From NCBI GenBank assembly GCA_023391905.1, contig JAEWAD010000336.1:1-9672 (forward strand): 9,672 nt of DNA, written 5' to 3'. A model generated the notes under the pieces. It was not told the origin of the DNA. It worked only from the letters and a program-made list of their open reading frames with translations, and ran no database searches. Below are positions 1-7,325 of the stretch, in pieces; positions within the stretch are counted from its first letter, which is position 1; every line of letters starts with the position of its first letter. The translations under genes were made by a program, and so were the position numbers. This stretch comes from Pseudomonadota bacterium. Lineage in GTDB: Bacteria > Pseudomonadota > Alphaproteobacteria > Rhizobiales > Kaistiaceae.

Positions 1-8
1 ATGCAGCC

Positions 9-1601
9 TTACTCGGCCGGCGTCAGATAGACGTTGGCGAAGTTGCTATAGGTGCCGTTCGCGTCGATCGTATGGTTCTTCAGGCGCTTGCTGGCGATCG
101 TCGTGCTCTCCACCGCGACCAGCGGGAAGACCGGCAGGTCCTCCATGGCGAGCTTCTGGAAGTCGTGATACTCGGCCTTGCGCTTGGCGACGTCCATTTC
201 CGACGCGGCGGTCTCCAGCAGCTTGTCCATCTCCGGGTTCACATAGTGCGAGCCGTTGGAGAAGCCGACGCCCGGCTTGAAGCTCTGCGACCAGAAGGTG
301 CGCTGCGTGCCGATGGTCGGATCCGATCCGCCGGTCAGGAGGTTGACGGTGAACTGGAAGTCGCGGTCGGTGTAGACGCGCTTGACGAAGCCGGCGAAGT
401 CCTGCGCGCGGACGGTCAGGTCGATGCCGACCTCGCGGAAGGCCTCGCGCATATAGGCGGCGATGCTGGCCTGATGCTCGCCATAGGGCAGCGGATCGAC
501 GGTGAGCTTCAGGCGGATGCCGTTGGCATCCGGCTTGTAGCCGGCCTCGTCGAGCAGCGCCTTGGCCTTCTCGGGGTCAAAGGCGTATTGCGGCACGTCG
601 GTCGCGTCGAACAGCTCCGTCAGCTGCTGGTGCAGCGGCGTCTCGGCCGACTTGCCGTAACCGAAGAAGATGTTCTCGACGAGCCAGTCGCGGTCGATCG
701 CATGAGCGATCGCCTGGCGGACGCGCTTGTCCTTCATGACGGGATCATCGAGGTTGAACTCGATCATCTCCATCTCGTTCTGGAACTCGTAGCCCTTGGT
801 GGTGATGTCGAACTCGCCGGTGGCGCCGAGCCGCTCGAGATCGGCCATCGGGACGAGGTTCTGCGGCGCGATCTGGGCCTCGCCCGACTCGATCGCCGAG
901 GCGCGGGTGGCCGCGTCCGGGATGAAGCGGAAGATCAGCTTGTCGAGATAGGGCTTGCCGGTGTCCCAGTAATCGGGATTGCGCTCGAGCACGAGATTGT
1001 CGCCGGGCGCGAAGGAGACGAACTTGAACGGACCCGTGCCGATCGGCGTCAGGTTGGCCGGGTTGGTGGCGATGTCGGTTCCCTTGTAGAGATGCGCCGG
1101 CAGGATCTGCGCCTGCTGGGCGGCGAGGCTCTTCAGCATGCCGGGCGACGGCTTGGAGAGCACGAAGACGGCCGTGTACGGATCCGGCGTCTCGACGGCG
1201 GTGACGTTGCCGAAGATGGTGCGGCCGCGGCCGTGCAGGACCTTCCAGACTTCCATCGTCGTGAAGGCGACGTCCTCGGAGGTGAACTCCTTGCCGTCAT
1301 GCCACTTCACGCCCTTGCGCAGGTTGATGGTGACGCGCAGGCCGTCGTCGCTGACCGTGTAGCCCTCGGCCAGCAGCGGCTTCGGATTGAGGTCGTAATC
1401 ATAGGTGAACAGGCTGTCGGAGATCTTCGACGACACCACCTGCTCCGCGCCCGCCGTGGTAATCGCGGAGGTCAGGATCTGCGGCGCCGGCGACATGATG
1501 AAGGTCGCGCTGCCGCCGCGAACCGGCTCCTCGGCCTGCGCCAGCGCCGTCATGGCGAGAAGCGCGGTGCCGATACCCGCTAGCAGTTTGCTTGGACGCA
1601 T
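9..1601 (-). CDS. ABC transporter substrate-binding protein, family 5 (DppA/OppA type)
   Basis: This 530-residue protein is the periplasmic receptor of an ABC importer for peptides or other small polar solutes. Residues 1-23 form a Sec signal peptide (basic start, hydrophobic core, AQA before Glu24-Glu25). There is no lipobox cysteine, so it should be soluble. Family-5 landmarks appear in order: the INLRKGVKWHDG block at about 92-103 followed by SEDVAFT; IGTGPFKF at 187-194; LERNPDYW at 205-212; and the DKRVRQAIAHAIDRD helix at 291-305. Length is normal for the family. The ATG start is supported by AAGGGAG at 1610-1616, 8 nt upstream. The TAA stop lies 9 bases from the window edge, so permease and ATPase genes, if present, would lie to the left. 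The ligand cannot be read from sequence. The TetR gene lies upstream on the same strand, 447 bp away. Confidence 0.93.
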   Translation of the reverse strand: MRPSKLLAGIGTALLAMTALAQAEEPVRGGSATFIMSPAPQILTSAITTAGAEQVVSSKISDSLFTYDYDLNPKPLLAEGYTVSDDGLRVTINLRKGVKWHDGKEFTSEDVAFTTMEVWKVLHGRGRTIFGNVTAVETPDPYTAVFVLSKPSPGMLKSLAAQQAQILPAHLYKGTDIATNPANLTPIGTGPFKFVSFAPGDNLVLERNPDYWDTGKPYLDKLIFRFIPDAATRASAIESGEAQIAPQNLVPMADLERLGATGEFDITTKGYEFQNEMEMIEFNLDDPVMKDKRVRQAIAHAIDRDWLVENIFFGYGKSAETPLHQQLTELFDATDVPQYAFDPEKAKALLDEAGYKPDANGIRLKLTVDPLPYGEHQASIAAYMREAFREVGIDLTVRAQDFAGFVKRVYTDRDFQFTVNLLTGGSDPTIGTQRTFWSQSFKPGVGFSNGSHYVNPEMDKLLETAASEMDVAKRKAEYHDFQKLAMEDLPVFPLVAVESTTIASKRLKNHTIDANGTYSNFANVYLTPAE

Positions 1602-1670
1602 CTATTCAACTCCCTTGATCCAAAACGCATGGAACCCCGATGCGCGACCTGCGACGCGCCTGCAGTCCGA

Positions 1671-1688
1671 TGCCCGCCATGGCGGGCA
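1671..1688 (-). repeat. Perfect 18-bp palindrome in the presumed leader of the substrate-binding protein gene
   Basis: TGCCCGCCATGGCGGGCA is identical to its own reverse complement. As RNA it could fold into a 7-bp GC-rich stem with a CATG loop. It lies 70 bp upstream of the start codon at 1601, between the likely promoter near 1800 and the ribosome binding site. It could be a protein-binding site or a leader hairpin. No T-run follows on the minus strand, so an intrinsic terminator is unlikely. The palindrome itself is certain; its function is unknown. Confidence 0.5.
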
Positions 1689-1791
1689 CGCAGTCCCCGG
1701 CCGGTTCGATTGCTGACCGCGAGGCTCCCATTCCCCGCAATCTAGCAAGGGCATTCCCCTTTCCCGAGGCATGCCCGACCAACTCCGCTCT

Positions 1792-1826
1792 AGTATGAAA
1801 AAATATGTTTCATACTCTCATTTCAA
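1792..1826 (-). promoter_or_regulatory. Candidate promoter with perfect inverted-repeat operator for the substrate-binding protein gene
   Basis: Arms AGTATGAAA (1792-1800) and TTTCATACT (1808-1816) are perfect inverted repeats separated by 7 bp. A smaller nested palindrome, TATG-TTT-CATA, occupies 1804-1814. On the minus strand a -35-like TTGAAA (1826-1821) and a -10-like TATTTT (1805-1800) flank and overlap the repeat. Their 15-bp spacing is short. A dimeric repressor or activator bound here would sit directly on the promoter. The leader would be about 190 nt. Which regulator binds is unknown; the TetR protein encoded next door is one candidate. Confidence 0.5.
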
Positions 1827-1887
1827 ACGGATGTTTTCTTTCTGGTCAAGCGGATTCGGTAGGCAGGTTTTGCGCGGATATCGCAGG

Positions 1888-1913
1888 AAAAAGGCAGTCG
1901 ATGACCGCGCCTT
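1888..1913 (-). terminator. Possible intrinsic terminator downstream of the TetR gene
   Basis: On the minus strand AAGGC (1913-1909) pairs with GCCTT (1895-1891). An inner GTC/GAC pairing closes a 3-nt ATC loop, with a small asymmetric internal loop between the two stems. Five T residues cover 1892-1888, two of them shared with the outer stem. It lies about 135 nt past the TetR stop codon and upstream of the candidate promoter near 1800. The stem is imperfect, so the call is tentative. Confidence 0.35.
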
Positions 1914-2048
1914 AAGCGGCTGCGCGCCAGTTCGGCGATCGTCATGCAGCCCCGCCGGCGACGCGAACGAGGACGGGCGCGTCGGCGCGATCGCGACACG
2001 CGCGAACGGGCGACGGACACGCTCGTCAGGGCTGAAGGCGGATGGCGG

Positions 2049-2717
2049 CTACTCGGTGCCGACGGGCAACAGGGCGGGAGCCGTGAAGCCGGCCGAGATG
2101 AAGGCGACGAGCAGGCGCACGATGCTCTCGTTGTCGAGGCCCGAATGCTTGATGCCGAGATCCGGCAAGTCGCGGGCGGCCGGATCGAGATCGCCGAGGA
2201 TCTGCATGATCGCGCCGCGCGCGAAATCGTAGCGCAGGCCGATCTCGGCGCGGCCGAGATCCGGCAGCGCCCTGGTCAGCGCCTCGAGGAAGGTGCGGTG
2301 GATGCGGTCGAACTGGTTGGCGAGGATGGTGTTGGTCATGGGCTGCGGCAGCGCCCTCACCTGCAGGATCAGCCGCACGGTCGAGCGCCCGCCATATTCG
2401 TCGATGCTGTTCACCACCATCGGCCGCACCAGCGCCTCGATGATGTCGTCGAGCGGGATCGCGCCCTCGCCGTGGCGGGCGACCAGATCGTCGAGCTGGC
2501 GCAGGCGGTTCTCGTTGATCGGCCGCAGGCAGGTCTCGAGAACCGTGCGCGTCAGCTCTTCCTTCGAACGGAAGTAGTAGTTGACCGCCGCGACATTGGC
2601 CCCGGCCTCCTCGGTGATCTCGCGCAGGGTCGCCGAGGCGATGCCGCGATCGGCGAAGACGCGGAGCGCGGCCTTGATCAGGCGCTCGCGTGTATCCGCT
2701 TCCTTGCCGGCGGCCAT
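2049..2717 (-). CDS. TetR/AcrR-family transcriptional regulator, PsrA-like C-terminal region
   Basis: This 222-residue protein is a probable DNA-binding repressor. The N-terminal TetR domain covers about residues 9-58: RERLIKAALRVFADRG, then the helix-turn-helix from LREITEEAGANVAAVNYYF to the family hallmark YYFRSKEEL. The segment LRPINENRLRQLD at about 64-76 resembles the start of the ligand-binding region of PsrA-type regulators, some of which respond to fatty acids or acyl-CoA. The ligand here is unknown. I chose the ATG at 2717 because family homology starts just after it. A GTG at 2849 would add 44 residues of low-complexity sequence. A TTG seven codons upstream of the ATG is also possible. 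No strong ribosome binding site is visible. The gene lies 237 bp downstream of the SulP stop and 447 bp upstream of the substrate-binding protein gene, which is the nearest candidate target besides itself. Confidence 0.88.
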   Translation of the reverse strand: MAAGKEADTRERLIKAALRVFADRGIASATLREITEEAGANVAAVNYYFRSKEELTRTVLETCLRPINENRLRQLDDLVARHGEGAIPLDDIIEALVRPMVVNSIDEYGGRSTVRLILQVRALPQPMTNTILANQFDRIHRTFLEALTRALPDLGRAEIGLRYDFARGAIMQILGDLDPAARDLPDLGIKHSGLDNESIVRLLVAFISAGFTAPALLPVGTE

Positions 2718-2954
2718 GCTGCTTTCCGAAACTGCCAAGGTACCCAGTCCTCCATCCGGCTCCGGCCGCGATGATCCATGCCGACCCGTCGCAACCCGAG
2801 CCGACAGGTTATCCCCGGCCGCGCCCGCTTGGCCATGTCCGACACGCACACCGACCGGCCGATCGGATGCCTTCGAGCCAGTTTGTCACCATCCTTTTGC
2901 GCCACCGCGCCCGGACGGACGCGACCCGCGGCTTCACGACCGCCCCTGCAGACC

Positions 2955-4694
2955 CTATTCGGCGGCGACGGATGGCGTGGCGGCAGGCGTGGTGAGCGCG
3001 CGAACCGCCTCCATCTGGCTGAGGAACACCCGTCCCGTCAGCTTCGACAGGAAGTCGGAACGCTGCAGCCGGTCCATCACCGGCCCCTTCACCTCGGAGA
3101 GATGCAGGCTGACGCCCGCCTCGCCGAGCCGGCGGTTGATCTCGTCGAGGCTCTCCAGCGCGCTCGAATCGATCGAGTTGACCGCCGGGCACATCAGCAC
3201 GAGGTGGCGCACGGCCGGGCGCTCGGCGACCATCTTCAGGATCGTGTCCTCGAGATAGTGGCAATTGCCGAAATAGAGGCTCTCGTCGATGCGGAGCCCC
3301 AGCACGCTCGCGTCGGTGATCACCTGGTGGCGGGCCACGTTGCGGAAATGCTCGGTGCCCGGCATCTGGCCGACGATCGCCATGTGCGGCCGGCTGGTGC
3401 GCTGGAGATGCAGGGCGAGCGAGACGACGACGCCGGCGACGACGCCGATCTCGACGCCCCAGATCCACGTCACCAGGATCGTCGCGCAGATGGCGATGAA
3501 GTCGGGCCGCGAATAGGCGTAGACGCGGCGGATCGCGGCGATGTCGACCAGCGACAGCACGGCGATGATGATCGTGGCGGCGAGCGTCGCCTGCGGCAGA
3601 TGCGCGAGAAACGGCGTCAGGAACAGCGTCACCAGCGCGATGCCGATCGCCGTGTAGAAGCCGGCGGCGGGCGTCTCGGCGCCGGCGTCGAAATTGACCA
3701 CCGAGCGGGCGAAGCCGCCGGTGACGGGATAGCCGGAGGAGAGGCCCGAGGCGAGGTTGGCGACGCCGAGGCCGATCAGCTCCTGGTTCGGCACGATCCG
3801 CTGCCGGCGCTTGGCGGCGAGCGTCTGGGCGATCGAGATCGACTCGACGAAGCCGACGACGCTCAGAAGCAGCGCCGGACCCGCGAGCGTCGTCAGCGTG
3901 GCGAGCGAGAGATCGGGCAGCGCCAGCGGCGGCAAGCCCTGCGGGATGGCGCCGACGAGCGGCACGCCGCGCGCGCCGAGATCGAAGACGACCGCGACGG
4001 CGATGGTGACGACGATCGCCGCGATCGGCCCGAGCCGGACGAGAAGCTCCGCCAGCGACCGGCCGAGACCGAGCCGGAGCAACAGACCCTTGAGGCGCGA
4101 CCGTACGAACAGCAGGAAGACGACCGTGCCGACGCCGACGGCGAGCGCATAGAAGTTGACGCCATGTCGCGCGTGATAGAGGCCCGCGAGCATGTCCGGC
4201 AGCGTGTTGCCGCCTGCCTGGACTCCGAGAATGTGCTTCAGCTGGCTGACCGCGATCAGGATGCCGGACGCGGTGATGAAGCCGGAGATCACCGGCCGGC
4301 TCAGGAGGCCGGCGAGGAAGCCGAGGCGGAACACGCCCATCAGCACCAGCATCAGGCCGGAGAGGAAGGCGAGCGCCGCCGCCATCGCCACGAATTCCGG
4401 CGAGCCGGGCTCCGCGATCTGGCTGATCGCCGCCGCCGTCATCAGCGAGATGACGGCGACCGGCCCGACGGCGAGCGTCCGGCTGGTGCCGAAGACCATG
4501 TAGGCGACAAGCGGCAGCATCGACGCGTAGAGGCCGATCTGCGGCGGCAGGCCGGCGAGCATCGCATAGGCGAGCGACTGCGGCACCAGCATGACGGTAA
4601 CAATGACGGCCGCGATCAGGTCGTTGGTCAGCGTGCCGCGGTCATAGCGGCGCCCCCAGTCCAGGATGGGCAGCGTGCGTCGGAGGAGGCTCAC
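2955..4694 (-). CDS. SulP-family inorganic anion transporter with C-terminal STAS domain
   Basis: This 579-residue inner-membrane transporter belongs to the SulP/SLC26 family, whose members move sulfate, bicarbonate or related anions. Residues 23-430 are strongly hydrophobic and typical of its multi-helix core. Family landmarks are VPQSLAYAMLAGLPPQIGLY (37-56), VGPVAVISLM (76-85) and the long conserved stretch 283-345, including ESISIAQTLAAK and SGYPVTGGFARSVVN. Residues about 440-560 form a cytoplasmic STAS domain with LRIDESLYFGN and the central IDSSALESL motif. The GTG start at 4694 is chosen because SulP homology begins almost at once and no ATG lies close by; its ribosome binding site is weak. 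It is the last of three co-directional genes, 63 bp after the metallo-beta-lactamase-fold gene. That context suggests sulfite or sulfate as cargo, but substrate and direction cannot be read from sequence. Confidence 0.93.
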   Translation of the reverse strand: MSLLRRTLPILDWGRRYDRGTLTNDLIAAVIVTVMLVPQSLAYAMLAGLPPQIGLYASMLPLVAYMVFGTSRTLAVGPVAVISLMTAAAISQIAEPGSPEFVAMAAALAFLSGLMLVLMGVFRLGFLAGLLSRPVISGFITASGILIAVSQLKHILGVQAGGNTLPDMLAGLYHARHGVNFYALAVGVGTVVFLLFVRSRLKGLLLRLGLGRSLAELLVRLGPIAAIVVTIAVAVVFDLGARGVPLVGAIPQGLPPLALPDLSLATLTTLAGPALLLSVVGFVESISIAQTLAAKRRQRIVPNQELIGLGVANLASGLSSGYPVTGGFARSVVNFDAGAETPAAGFYTAIGIALVTLFLTPFLAHLPQATLAATIIIAVLSLVDIAAIRRVYAYSRPDFIAICATILVTWIWGVEIGVVAGVVVSLALHLQRTSRPHMAIVGQMPGTEHFRNVARHQVITDASVLGLRIDESLYFGNCHYLEDTILKMVAERPAVRHLVLMCPAVNSIDSSALESLDEINRRLGEAGVSLHLSEVKGPVMDRLQRSDFLSKLTGRVFLSQMEAVRALTTPAATPSVAAE

Positions 4695-4757
4695 CGGATG
4701 GGGGCTCTGCTGGCTGGAGGGATCGTCAAACGCGGTACAAATCGGCGGGCGGTCGCA

Positions 4758-5678
4758 TCACCACGCGACGCCGTCGAAGGCGCCGATCGGGATCTTCAGG
4801 TAGCGCTGCCCGTTCGCCTCCGGCTCGGGCAGGCGCCCGCCATTGGTGTTCACCTGCAGCGCGTGCAGGATCAGCTTCGGCATCGGCAAGGTCGCGTCGC
4901 GCGCCTGGCGTAGCGCCACGAAGTCCGCCTCGCTGCGGCCGTTGCCGACATGACTGTTCCGCGCCTTCTGCTCCGCCACCGTGCTCTCATAGGCGAGCGG
5001 ACGACCGCCCGGCTGATAGTCGTGGCCGGTGAAGAGGCGCGTCTCGTCCGGCAGCGCCAGGATCGCCTGGATCGAGCGCCAGAGATCCGTCGCGGAGCCG
5101 CCGGGGAAATCCGCCCGCGCCGTGCCGCTGTCGGGCATGAACAGCGTGTCGTGCACGAAGGCCGCATCGCCAATCACATAGGTGATCGAAGCCAGCGTGT
5201 GACCGGGCGAAAACATCACCCGCGCCTCGAGCTCGCCGATGCGGAAGCGGTCGCCATCGGCGAAGAGCCGGTCCCAGGGCTGGCCGTCGGCCGGGCGGTC
5301 GGGCCAGTTGTAGATGCCGTTCCAGAGCTTCTGGACGCCGCGCACCTTCTCGCCGATCGCCGTCGGCGCGCCGGTCTTCGCCTTCAGATAGGCGGCGGCG
5401 GAGAAATGGTCGGCATGCGGATGGGTGTCGAGGATCCAGTCGAGCGTCAGGCCCTCGGCGGCGATGAAGGCGAGCAGCTGGTCGGCATGCGTCGTCGCCA
5501 CCGAGCCCGACTTCTCGTCATAGTCGAGCACCGGGTCGATGATGGCGCAGCGCCGCGTCGCCGGATCGGCGACGACATACTGGATCGAGAAGGTGCGCGG
5601 ATCGAAGAAGCCGGTCACGACCGGCTTCCGGATGGCGGCGGTCTCCGCTCGCGGTTCCGACAAGGTATCCTGAGACAT
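4758..5678 (-). CDS. Metallo-beta-lactamase-fold protein, persulfide dioxygenase-like (ETHE1/Blh type)
   Basis: This 306-residue protein is probably cytoplasmic; no signal peptide is seen. The metal motif THPHADH gives His86, His88, Asp90 and His91. Further ligand-type residues are His160 (SPGHT), Asp177 (HDTLF) and His219 (TGHDY). His86, His160 and Asp177 match the three iron ligands of ETHE1-type persulfide dioxygenases. The block GTARADFPGG at 185-194 is characteristic of the ETHE1/Blh branch rather than ordinary glyoxalase II. The C-terminal region from about 230 (TVAEQKARNSHVG, then LQVNTNGGRLPE and YLKIP) matches the longer bacterial members. The family reaction is glutathione persulfide plus oxygen giving sulfite and glutathione. 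The ATG has a strong GGGAAGGGGG (5685-5694), 6 nt upstream, in the 18-nt gap after the PLP-enzyme gene, so the two are almost certainly cotranscribed. A glyoxalase II-like hydrolase is the main alternative. Confidence 0.9.
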   Translation of the reverse strand: MSQDTLSEPRAETAAIRKPVVTGFFDPRTFSIQYVVADPATRRCAIIDPVLDYDEKSGSVATTHADQLLAFIAAEGLTLDWILDTHPHADHFSAAAYLKAKTGAPTAIGEKVRGVQKLWNGIYNWPDRPADGQPWDRLFADGDRFRIGELEARVMFSPGHTLASITYVIGDAAFVHDTLFMPDSGTARADFPGGSATDLWRSIQAILALPDETRLFTGHDYQPGGRPLAYESTVAEQKARNSHVGNGRSEADFVALRQARDATLPMPKLILHALQVNTNGGRLPEPEANGQRYLKIPIGAFDGVAW

Positions 5679-5696
5679 CGGCAGCCCCCTTCCCGC

Positions 5697-7178
5697 TCAG
5701 GCCGCGCGACCGGCGGCGGGGCGGAATTTCGCCGTCGCCACATCCGCCTGGTAGGCCGAGGCCGCCGAGGGATCGCGGGCCAGCGCATCGACCGCCTGGA
5801 TCAGGAAATCCGCCTTCGCGTCGTCCATCAGGAAGCTGAAATTGAGCCGGACCCAACCGGGCTTCTCGATTTCCTGGCCAGCGCCGAGGCTGGCGCGGAT
5901 CGCGTTGGAGGCGTCCTCGTCGATGCCGAGCAGCCGGTGCGCATAGGGTCCGGCGCAGGCGCAGCCGCCGCGGGCCTGGACGCCGAAGCAATCGCTCAGC
6001 ATGCGGGTGAAGAGCTGGTGATGCACGTAGCCGCCCTCGCCATTGAGGATCCGCATCGAGAATATCGGCAGCCGCGGCCCCTTGTCGACGCCGAGCAGCA
6101 TCAGGCGTGGATTGTCGCGCCAGACCGCGAGCGCCCGGGCATTGAGCTCGTCATGACGACGATCGATGAAGTCCTGCCCGACGGCTTCCTTGACCAGGAA
6201 GGCGAGCGCCGCGCGGATGTCGCCGACGACGTTCGGCGTGCCGCCCTCCTCGCGCGCGGCGAGGTCCTTCGAATAGTCGTGCCCCCAGGGCGAAACGAAG
6301 GAGACGGTGCCGCCGCCCGGCCAGCTCGGCGCCGTCCGCGCCACGGCGGCCTTGCGCACGATAAGCAGGCCCGAGGCGCCGGGGCCGCCAGCGAACTTGT
6401 GCGGCGACAGCACGACCGCGTCCTTGGCCATTTCGCTGCCGGACTGCATGTCCATGGCGAGATAGGGGCCGCCGCCGGCATAGTCCCAGACGGCGAGCGC
6501 GCCGTGGCGCTTCAGGATCGCGGTGACGGCGTCGGTGTCGGTGGTGATGCCTGTGACGTTGGAGGCGGCCGAGAAGGCGCCGACCCGAAGCGTCCTGCCG
6601 GCGGTCCGCACCAGCACGTCTTCCAGCTCGACGAGGTCGGGACCGCCCTCGGCGGCCTCGCCGATCTCGATCACCTCGGCGCCGCTCTCGCGCCAGGGCA
6701 GGATGTTCGAATGATGCTCGTAGGGACCGACGAGGACGAGCGGGGTCTCGCCGCGCTGCGCCGCCTCGGCAACGCCGAGCAGCGACACCAGCCGGTTGAT
6801 GCCGGCAGTGGCGCCCGAGCCGGTGAAGATCACCGCGCAGTCGTCGCCGGCGCCGACGAGCCGGCCGATGATGGCGCGCGCCTCGCGGCGCATCCGCGTC
6901 ATCGCCGAGCCGCAATAGGACGCCTCGGTGTGGCTGTTGGCGTAGAAGGGCAGGATCTCGTCCATGACGAAATCCTCGACCTGGCGCAGCGCCCGGCCGG
7001 AGGCGACGTAATCGGCATAGAGCAGCGGCTTCGGCCCGAACGGTCCCTCGATCGGCTTGCCCTCGCCGATCAGGCCGGCGCGGAGTTCCCGCACGATGTC
7101 GGGACCGGCGAGGCCGGCGCGAAAACGCTGCAGCGGCGTGACGTTGACGGTTTCGATCGTGTCGCGGACGGCATCCAT
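5697..7178 (-). CDS. Class V aminotransferase-fold PLP enzyme, cysteine desulfurase-like
   Basis: This 493-residue PLP enzyme resembles the SufS/CsdA group. Landmarks in order: SHTEASYCG (82-90); phosphate-binding TGSGATAGINRL (119-130); EHHSNILPW (154-162), with the His that stacks on the cofactor; Asp232 in WDYAGG, which should contact the pyridine nitrogen; the Schiff-base lysine Lys261 in SPHKFAGGPGASG; REEGGTPNVVG (309-319); and RGGCACAGPYAH (403-414), where Cys406 or Cys408 sits in the loop that carries the persulfide-forming cysteine in desulfurases. GWVRLNFSF follows at 441-449. Usual SufS proteins are about 400 residues, so this is a longer subfamily. The ATG at 7178 is chosen over upstream in-frame ATGs (7304, 7214, 7196) because GAGAAGG lies 9 nt before it and the upstream segment contains the promoter. 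It is the first gene of a presumed operon and is divergent from the Lrp-type regulator. The substrate is inferred to be cysteine or a related sulfur amino acid; selenocysteine lyase or epimerase-like activity is possible. Confidence 0.88.
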   Translation of the reverse strand: MDAVRDTIETVNVTPLQRFRAGLAGPDIVRELRAGLIGEGKPIEGPFGPKPLLYADYVASGRALRQVEDFVMDEILPFYANSHTEASYCGSAMTRMRREARAIIGRLVGAGDDCAVIFTGSGATAGINRLVSLLGVAEAAQRGETPLVLVGPYEHHSNILPWRESGAEVIEIGEAAEGGPDLVELEDVLVRTAGRTLRVGAFSAASNVTGITTDTDAVTAILKRHGALAVWDYAGGGPYLAMDMQSGSEMAKDAVVLSPHKFAGGPGASGLLIVRKAAVARTAPSWPGGGTVSFVSPWGHDYSKDLAAREEGGTPNVVGDIRAALAFLVKEAVGQDFIDRRHDELNARALAVWRDNPRLMLLGVDKGPRLPIFSMRILNGEGGYVHHQLFTRMLSDCFGVQARGGCACAGPYAHRLLGIDEDASNAIRASLGAGQEIEKPGWVRLNFSFLMDDAKADFLIQAVDALARDPSAASAYQADVATAKFRPAAGRAA

Positions 7179-7187
7179 GCCCAAGCG

Positions 7188-7194
7188 CCTTCTC
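7188..7194 (-). promoter_or_regulatory. Ribosome binding site fixing the start of the PLP-enzyme gene
   Basis: GAGAAGG on the minus strand lies 9 nt before the ATG at 7178. The in-frame ATGs further upstream (7196, 7214, 7304) are not preceded by a comparable site. This site decides in favour of the 493-residue product. Confidence 0.65.
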
Positions 7195-7272
7195 ATCGGG
7201 ATTGTCGCGCCCATCGATGGTTCGTGCGGGCGATCGGTATGCCGGGCATCCTTCCACCTTCGAATCGCGAAA

Positions 7273-7281
7273 ATCATACCA
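7273..7281 (-). promoter_or_regulatory. Extended -10 promoter candidate for the PLP-enzyme operon
   Basis: On the minus strand TGGTATGAT reads as an extended -10 element (TG, one base, then TATGAT, five of six matches to TATAAT). No good -35 is present at 16-18 bp, which fits an extended -10 or activator-dependent promoter. Transcription would start near 7266 and give a leader of about 88 nt. It overlaps the leftmost CCAAT-type motif, so a bound regulator could act directly on polymerase. Confidence 0.45.
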
Positions 7282-7324
7282 ATCTTGTTGACGACGGAGT
7301 CCATATTGGTTCATTTGACCCAAT
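7278..7324. promoter_or_regulatory. Three CCAAT-type repeats, candidate Lrp/AsnC binding sites in the divergent region
   Basis: ACCAAT occurs at 7278-7283 (plus strand), its complement ATTGGT at 7305-7310, and CCCAAT at 7319-7324. Flanks are also shared: the second copy read on the minus strand is TGAACCAATATGG, and the third, on the plus strand, is TGACCCAATCATGG. These two make an inverted pair with ATTGG/CCAAT arms 10 bp apart. Lrp/AsnC proteins typically bind several degenerate repeats between themselves and a divergent target. A weak -35-like TTGACG (7288-7293) for the regulator gene lies among the repeats. Assignment to this regulator is inference. Confidence 0.45.
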
Positions 7325-7325
7325 C

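Larger units (their letters stand above)
1602..2048. other. 447-bp non-coding gap upstream of the substrate-binding protein gene
   Basis: I see no credible gene here. The only sizeable open frames encode Arg/Ser-rich peptides without recognisable motifs. The gap runs from the end of the TetR gene to the start of the substrate-binding protein gene. It holds a possible terminator (1888-1913), an AT-rich promoter/operator block (about 1790-1860) and a leader segment containing a perfect palindrome (1671-1688). The AT-rich block stands out sharply against the GC-rich surroundings. Confidence 0.7.

Noticed and set aside
72..1583. Plus-strand open frame opposite the solute-binding protein gene
   Set aside because: Antisense composition and no domain; the minus strand encodes a complete family-5 binding protein with signal peptide.
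1823..2020. Small minus-strand open frame (65 codons) in the gap below the TetR gene
   Set aside because: Arg/Ser-rich, no ribosome binding site, no motif, and it overlaps the possible terminator.
2718..2849. N-terminal extension of the TetR protein to a GTG at 2849
   Set aside because: The added 44 residues are Gly/Ser/Arg-rich and unlike any TetR N-terminus. The domain starts right after the ATG at 2717.
2851..2866. Imperfect palindrome CCGACCGGCCGATCGG upstream of the TetR gene as an autoregulatory operator
   Set aside because: It has a symmetric mismatch pair, is made of common GC-rich words, and lies 134 bp from the start with no recognisable promoter next to it. It is too weak to claim.
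2778..4913. Very long plus-strand open frame (711 codons) opposite the SulP gene
   Set aside because: Its product is Arg/Asp/His/Gln-rich low-complexity sequence with no domain, as expected from the antisense frame of a GC-rich membrane-protein gene. The minus-strand SulP frame carries full family homology.
7179..7304. N-terminal extension of the PLP enzyme to an ATG at 7304
   Set aside because: It would place the likely promoter and CCAAT motif inside the coding region, the residues look non-coding, and a good ribosome binding site supports 7178.
4950..7325. Plus-strand open frame running in phase into the Lrp-type gene, suggesting a 950-residue fusion
   Set aside because: The part before 7326 lies opposite the metallo-beta-lactamase-fold and PLP-enzyme genes and has antisense-type composition. 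Homology starts only at the Lrp domain.
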